Assembly: GCF_003865035.1 (NCBI RefSeq)
Contig: NZ_BHVZ01000004.1
Span: 1 to 64,000 of the forward strand
DNA length: 64,000 nucleotides
Direction of reading: 5' to 3'
Origin: Anaerotignum faecicola
GTDB lineage: Bacteria > Bacillota > Clostridia > Lachnospirales > Anaerotignaceae
In this document: piece after piece, positions 59,262-64,000 of the stretch
Layout: every line of letters begins with the position of its first letter
Position numbering within the stretch: the stretch's first letter is position 1
Notes under the pieces: generated by a model
Told to the model about the DNA's origin: nothing
Database searches by the model: none
What the model saw: the letters and a program-made list of their open reading frames with translations, nothing else
Position numbers and translations under genes: made by a program

Positions 59262-59322
59262 CATCATCCTTAAACAACATCTCTCAGCGAATGCCTCGAT
59301 ACCTAACAATGCTTGTACCTTT

Positions 59323-59351
59323 AGAGTATCATAGAGGATTTGCTGTGTCAA
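59323..59351 (-). promoter_or_regulatory. Promoter of the second element's recombination operon
   Basis: Minus strand TTGACA (59346-59351), exactly 17 bases, TACTCT (59323-59328). The further 385 bases to 59735 hold no convincing gene; a 67-codon minus-strand ORF at 59379-59582 has no clear ribosome binding site. Confidence 0.7.
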
Positions 59352-59735
59352 TGTTCCTGATTGCAATATTATATTATTTTACAGAAAGGTTTCCTGAATT
59401 GCTACAATTCTTTGAAAGCATATATTCCTTTCCCGCTCTTGCAGATGGCAAAATGCCCATAGGAATTTCACCTGCCCCCGTTTGACGGCCTGCTCCCATT
59501 GCCTGCGGCGGTTATAATCACACTCGGACTGTGGCTGAACAGAAGTTTCTCTCCAATGTTGTCTGCAAGATTTTATATTCAATTTTTAAAGGTTAGGTAT
59601 TTTCTCGTACTGTAGATATACCAAAAGGGGAAACGAAAATAATTTTAGAATAGAAATTTTTCTTGCTCTTTATTATATATCACATTTATATTTATTAGCA
59701 GTGCAAAATAATCACATATCATGACTATATTGGAT

Positions 59736-59769
59736 GAAAAAAGGCGCTCACCATTTCCGATGAACGCCT
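59736..59769 (-). terminator. Terminator after the surface-protein gene
   Basis: AGGCGCTCA (59742-59750) and TGAACGCCT (59761-59769) form a stem with one mismatch; six T's follow on the minus strand. Confidence 0.85.
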
Positions 59770-59797
59770 AATCTTACTTACCAGTTATCTTTTTAAT

Positions 59798-62700
59798 TTA
59801 CTTTTCGATTTTTGTAACCGTTACCATTTTGCTTACTGCATCCCAAGTCGTTGTTGCACCAAGCTCATCTGCTACGAAACGAACAGGCATATAGGTACGA
59901 TCATTGAGGATAACGGGAGCGACACCGTATTTTTCAAGTACTTTGCCGATTGTCATCTTAATTTCCTTGCCATCAATAGTCAGTACGACCTCTTTTTCCT
60001 TTTCATTCCAAGCAACCTTACCACCCAGAGATTCTGTTACGAATCTGATCGGAACCAAGGTTCTGTCGTTCATGATAACAGGTGCAACGTCCTTTTCGTA
60101 AGCCTTGCCGTTTACGAACATTGTCTTGCTGCCAATCTGCATTACTACGACTGTCTTTGTTTCCTCTGCGGGCTGGTCGGGTTTGGATGCGTTCTGCTTA
60201 AATGCAGCCTTTACTTCCACCTTAGATGCCGGCATCGTAAAGGTGTATTTGCCATCGCCCTTATCGATCAGCTTGATTTCCTTGCCGTCTTTGTCGGTTG
60301 CTTTGATTATGCCAAGTGCATAGCCATCGTTTGCCTTCGTTGTAATAGTTACAACACTGCCCTTCGCCGCGCTTGTCTTATCAAGCGTAACTTTGCCATT
60401 GTCTGCGGAAGAAACGGTTACAGCATATTTTGTTGCGCTGCTGCCACCGCCGCCGGAAGAACCGGAGTTAATTTTCGTCCAGTTTACAGTTATGGTTACG
60501 CTGTGGTCAGGCATAGTAAAGCTAATGCCTCTGTCGTTGATTTCTTCATTTTTTGCAGTCCAAGTTAAGTCGCTTTCACTTATTCCCACAAGTGTAAGGT
60601 CTTTTAATGTATATCCACTTCTCTTACCAATCTGGAGAGCTACTCTCTCATCTTTGGCATAATCAGCCTTATACGTTGTTCCCGGAGTAATTATCATTGT
60701 ATCTCCATAAAGGCCGTATGCTGTAACAGTATACTTTTCACCGGAAATAACATCTTCATAAGTTGCTGTTGCCGCAACCGCTTCGGCAGGCATTTTAAAT
60801 TTTGCTGTTACGCTTGTTTTGCTTGTGCCCTCAACAAATTCTACACTGTCAAGACCGATCCATTCCTTAAACTGCTTGCCTGTTTCTGCTGCATTTGCCT
60901 CGATCATTACAATCTCATCTTTTTCAAATTCGCCGCTGCCTGTGCCGCCGTTTACCGTTAAAGTATATTTCGTACCGGGCGTATTTGCCTTTTCATATTT
61001 GAAATATTCATACGTTGCATCAAAGGAAGCAACCTCCGAAGCTGTTTGTGGGTCCTCACCGCCCGTAAATTTCGGTGTTTTATATTTTGAGAAATCCGGA
61101 GTATTTGTTGAATCTATTGTGCCTGTTGGGCTATACAACTCGCCTGTGCCATCGGAAATTTCAACACTTCCTGCCGAAATAGCATTTGTTGTTATGGAAG
61201 ATGCAAGAAGATATCCACCCTCCTGAATAACGTTATCTACGGAAATGGCCTGTTTTTTAGCGGCAATCTGCACACTTCCACCCTTTTGGATGTATTTATA
61301 TTTTGTACCATGTCCATCACAGAAGATTCCGTATCCACAGGATCCCGCTAAAAGCTGTGCATCGCCCAAAATCTCAATTTTTTCGGATGGAAAAACAGCA
61401 ATGTTTTCCACCTGATTGCCTAAAGTCTCGTTAATTATTGTTCTAATTTGAACATAAGCATTGTCCTTGAGGGTGATATTTGAGCCGCCGATGCTGATGA
61501 TTTCATTAACAGTACCCGTGTCCTGATCTATTGAAATCAAAATTTTCGCATTTTCCTCAATTGTCAAATCTCCGTAAGCTCCCAAGCCGCACACAAATTT
61601 AACGGTTGTGATGTAGGGAACAGAAATGATGCCGTTTCCTTTAATCGTTACATTATGTTCAGAGTAAAGACCATAACAATTATCTAATTCACCTGCAGAT
61701 ACATTGGAAGGAAGCATTTTGCTTGTACCCTCCAGTTCAACCGTTAAATCCTCCAATCCGCTGTATATCATAAAGCCGGAAGAATCTGTTTGGCCACTTC
61801 CCGTGGCAATGTCTTTCTTGTAGTATGTTGTAATTTCCGCATTGTCAAGGGTTAGTGTTTTTGTGCTTTCATTAAACGAAATTTTTCCGTTGCCCAAGAC
61901 ATCACTTGCATTTTCACTTGTAACCTGAATTCCGCCAACCCAAAGATCGTATTTTTCAGGTTCAACCGTTGTTTTTTCAATTTTGTAATATTTATGAGCC
62001 TCAAGCTCTGTCTTATTTGTCGGCGCTTTAATAGCTGCTGCATTTTCTGCACTGTCGCCCGCTTTAACTGTTACGCCTTCAAAAGCTATTGTGGCAAGGC
62101 TGTCTTTATTTGCCTTAATTGCAGGATTGCCCGAAAATTCCGCACTGCCGCCGCTAAAGGATATTTTATCCCCCAAAAGGAATAATGCATACCAATAATT
62201 GGTTTCTGCCGTCATTTTACCGTCTTTAAAATCGAAGTTCTTCGCATAAATGCAGTAGCTGCCGGTTGATAAAAGCTTAACCTCGCCACCATCTTGAACA
62301 TAGTCAAAGCCACCCTTGGTTGATGTTTGATAGAAACAATACAAATCAGAAACAATGTCAACCTTTGCATTTTCTGTTACCTTAAAGTCTCCCGCAGCGC
62401 AGATACCTATAGTGCCGCCTCCCGACATTTTAAGGTTAATGTTAGCATCGCCACCAATTGTTAAGCCGCCTTCGGCAAAAATTCCTTCATGGGTGCCTGC
62501 TGTTGCCTGGTGGTCTGTTTTAATTGTCACCTTGTCACCAATAGTTAAGAGCCCTTTGGAACCAATTCCATAGGCAAAAGTCCATTCCGGAGCAATGTTA
62601 AGGTTAAGGGTTCCTTCGCCCACAAATGTGAGGGTTCCCTCGGAATATATTCCGTTATACCCAGAATAACCCAGTGAGCCGTCAAACGGTGCACCAACCG

Positions 62701-64000
62701 TATTTTCACCCTCAAGTTTAATATTAAGCCCTGAAAGCTTGCTGTAAACAGAAGCCCATACGCCCATGTTGGCTTTTTCTGTAATGTTTACTCCGCTAAG
62801 GGTCAATGTATTTGTTTTGGCATCAAACTTAACTTTCCCATCATTCACAGTACCTGCTAAAACATTTGCTGCATTTTTGTTTGTAACCTGTGTTTCACCA
62901 ATCCAAAGGTTATATTTTTCTTCAGGCTCATAATTTTCAGAATATATTTTCAGATATTTATATATTTTATATCCGTCTGCTGTGTTAGGAAGCGAAGTAA
63001 TTTCTGATGCGATATCTTTGCTTTCCCCCGCAAGTATTTTCATATCGGTATATTTTGAAGTATCAGGTAAAATGCCTCCCAAATAAACCGCCTGCAAACC
63101 TCCTGTAGCCTCAATTATTCCGTTAGAAATTTCAAATTTTTTGGAGGAAGATGCAACAGAAAGTCCCACTTCTTCGCCATCAGCTATTAAACTGCCTCCT
63201 GTGAATTCCATGCCTTCCACAGCAAGACCTGCATATTCGGATGTAATCCTCACTGTGCCGCCGTTTTGAGTATAAGGCTTGCTGTCCGACTCAATGCCGA
63301 CATATGACGAATATACCTGAACTTCTGCGCTGTCTTTAATTTCAAAACCATTAGCCATGGCTCCTATGAAGTATGTACTTTCTTTATAACTGTCTTCGAT
63401 CGTGCTGGTTGTTATATTAAGCTCTGCACTTTCCTGAACAACGCATTTTCCGTAAGATATAACACCATAAACAAATCCTACTTTATCGCCGGGGTTGCCA
63501 CTCATTGTGTTCACATTAACAGTTGTGTTTTTGCCGAATGTAAGGTTGCCTTCGGCAAAAATTCCCATGTTCATGCCGCTGCCCTTAGCAAAATTTGCTT
63601 TCGGAACATCCACATGTATTGTTCCGCCTCCTGTGAAGGTGATATTGCCTGTGCTTGCAATTGCAATGGCATAGTCGCATGTAAGAGCCGTAGTCGGGCT
63701 TGCCATAGCAAGAATGTTTTCATTCTCAAGATTAATTATAAGGTTTGGCATATCTGCATAAATACCAACATATTCCGCTTTCCCATCCACTGTTCTAAGC
63801 GCACCGACCAAGTCAAAAAAGCCTGCGTTGCTAAGTGTGAGGGTATTTGTTGTTGGGTCAAATTTTGCAGAGGTCGGGTTGTCGGTTAAAATGTCCTCTT
63901 TATTTGCTTCCGTTACCTGAATTTCGCCCAACCAAAGGTTATATTCCGATGGTGCTGTTTTTGCGTTTACTGCAAAATATGGATATGCTTTAAATTCTGC
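59798..64000 (-). CDS. Large repeat surface protein with C-terminal Cu-amine-oxidase-N-like repeats, 5' end off window
   Basis: At least 1400 residues; the frame is open to the window edge, so the N-terminus is missing. Three ~320-residue repeats begin with YNLWLGEIQVT, YNLWIGETQVT and YDLWVGGIQVT (near 63945, 62915 and 61955). Each continues as xFDxxTNTLTLS and beta-helix-like Gly/Asn runs. Then come InlB-B-type repeats (LTVNGGTGSGEFEKDEIV; VTVSSADNGKVTLDKT). Two copper-amine-oxidase-N repeats follow (DRTLVPIRFVTESLGGKVAW; DRTYMPVRFVADELGATTTW), often cell-wall attachment modules. Probably an extracellular adhesin or carbohydrate-binding protein. No sortase motif is visible. Confidence 0.85.
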   Translation of the reverse strand, partial: AEFKAYPYFAVNAKTAPSEYNLWLGEIQVTEANKEDILTDNPTSAKFDPTTNTLTLSNAGFFDLVGALRTVDGKAEYVGIYADMPNLIINLENENILAMASPTTALTCDYAIAIASTGNITFTGGGTIHVDVPKANFAKGSGMNMGIFAEGNLTFGKNTTVNVNTMSGNPGDKVGFVYGVISYGKCVVQESAELNITTSTIEDSYKESTYFIGAMANGFEIKDSAEVQVYSSYVGIESDSKPYTQNGGTVRITSEYAGLAVEGMEFTGGSLIADGEEVGLSVASSSKKFEISNGIIEATGGLQAVYLGGILPDTSKYTDMKILAGESKDIASEITSLPNTADGYKIYKYLKIYSENYEPEEKYNLWIGETQVTNKNAANVLAGTVNDGKVKFDAKTNTLTLSGVNITEKANMGVWASVYSKLSGLNIKLEGENTVGAPFDGSLGYSGYNGIYSEGTLTFVGEGTLNLNIAPEWTFAYGIGSKGLLTIGDKVTIKTDHQATAGTHEGIFAEGGLTIGGDANINLKMSGGGTIGICAAGDFKVTENAKVDIVSDLYCFYQTSTKGGFDYVQDGGEVKLLSTGSYCIYAKNFDFKDGKMTAETNYWYALFLLGDKISFSGGSAEFSGNPAIKANKDSLATIAFEGVTVKAGDSAENAAAIKAPTNKTELEAHKYYKIEKTTVEPEKYDLWVGGIQVTSENASDVLGNGKISFNESTKTLTLDNAEITTYYKKDIATGSGQTDSSGFMIYSGLEDLTVELEGTSKMLPSNVSAGELDNCYGLYSEHNVTIKGNGIISVPYITTVKFVCGLGAYGDLTIEENAKILISIDQDTGTVNEIISIGGSNITLKDNAYVQIRTIINETLGNQVENIAVFPSEKIEILGDAQLLAGSCGYGIFCDGHGTKYKYIQKGGSVQIAAKKQAISVDNVIQEGGYLLASSITTNAISAGSVEISDGTGELYSPTGTIDSTNTPDFSKYKTPKFTGGEDPQTASEVASFDATYEYFKYEKANTPGTKYTLTVNGGTGSGEFEKDEIVMIEANAAETGKQFKEWIGLDSVEFVEGTSKTSVTAKFKMPAEAVAATATYEDVISGEKYTVTAYGLYGDTMIITPGTTYKADYAKDERVALQIGKRSGYTLKDLTLVGISESDLTWTAKNEEINDRGISFTMPDHSVTITVNWTKINSGSSGGGGSSATKYAVTVSSADNGKVTLDKTSAAKGSVVTITTKANDGYALGIIKATDKDGKEIKLIDKGDGKYTFTMPASKVEVKAAFKQNASKPDQPAEETKTVVVMQIGSKTMFVNGKAYEKDVAPVIMNDRTLVPIRFVTESLGGKVAWNEKEKEVVLTIDGKEIKMTIGKVLEKYGVAPVILNDRTYMPVRFVADELGATTTWDAVSKMVTVTKIEK

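Larger units (their letters stand above)
49464..59622 (-). mobile_element. Probable second recombinase-bearing element at the sigK 3' end
   Basis: The left edge is where sigK homology stops (49464). The right edge is not proven. A candidate is 59617-59622, where TATACC recurs (also 49462-49467), with TACTGTAGAT (59608-59617) facing ATCTATTGTA (49473-49482, 8 of 10 as an inverted repeat). All genes inside point left: recombination operon, Tn916-type regulators, small peptide, serine recombinase. There is no relaxase or secretion gene. Joining at TATACC would give SigK ending in SYVYQKGKRK, not the canonical helix, so the true right end may lie beyond the window. Confidence 0.45.

Noticed and set aside
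59379..59582. 67-codon minus-strand ORF before the second element's operon
   Set aside because: No ribosome binding site and no recognisable family; its start lies upstream of the operon promoter. Not called as a gene.
59617..59622. TATACC as the proven right end of the second element
   Set aside because: The 6-bp identity and 8/10 arm match are suggestive, but the symmetry axis does not fall inside the shared bases and the rebuilt SigK lacks the SRIEK helix. Kept only as a candidate.

Overview
The window comes from a spore-forming, moderately low-GC member of the Bacillota, most likely class Clostridia (Lachnospirales-like). Evidence: a PolC-type replicase, a T-box leader before leuS, reverse rubrerythrin with a PerR/Fur-like box, a spoIIA operon (spoIIAA-spoIIAB-sigF) beside sigK, and ICE/plasmid genes typical of gut Clostridia. 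I found no rRNA, tRNA or CRISPR array.

Layout. 1-31.0 kb is chromosomal backbone: the 3' part of polC, a DUF1836 regulator divergent from trhA, a heterodimeric ABC exporter behind a two-hairpin leader, T-box-leuS, a phosphopantetheinyl transferase, an M23 hydrolase, an M16 peptidase, rubrerythrin, a GNAT-DUF2156 pair, mutY, an FNT channel, dsdA, a lysA-like decarboxylase, a KdpD/KdpE-like two-component system, two gap paralogues with CggR-like half-sites, a 33-residue membrane peptide, and spoIIA.

31.0-49.5 kb: sigK is split. Its first 112 codons lie at 31045-31380 and the rest at 49158-49487. Between them is a ~17.8 kb skin-like element with imperfect 23-bp inverted repeats at its ends and an AAATG core. 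Precise excision rebuilds the canonical ...CIENEILM... of SigK. The element carries a large serine recombinase, tnpV, a MobQ-type oriT and relaxase, DnaC, a RepA-type initiator broken by one in-frame stop, ParM/ParR, a STAND NTPase flanked by 11-bp iterons, and a potassium operon (TrkH/KtrB, TrkA/KtrA, a membrane-anchored protein, KdpD-like, KdpE-like, a truncated CNNM protein). In the excised circle the recombinase frame would run on into the HTH gene at the other end.

49.5-59.6 kb: a second region with its own serine recombinase abuts the sigK 3' half, which stops inside the region 4.2 recognition helix. This suggests sigK was interrupted twice. The region carries Tn916-type Orf7/Orf8-like regulators and a recombination operon (DUF932, YqaJ exonuclease, putative annealing protein, RecD2, primase) behind a promoter-attenuator. 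It has no relaxase.

59.8-64.0 kb: a large repeat-containing surface protein on the minus strand, ending in two copper-amine-oxidase-N-like repeats; its 5' end is off the window.
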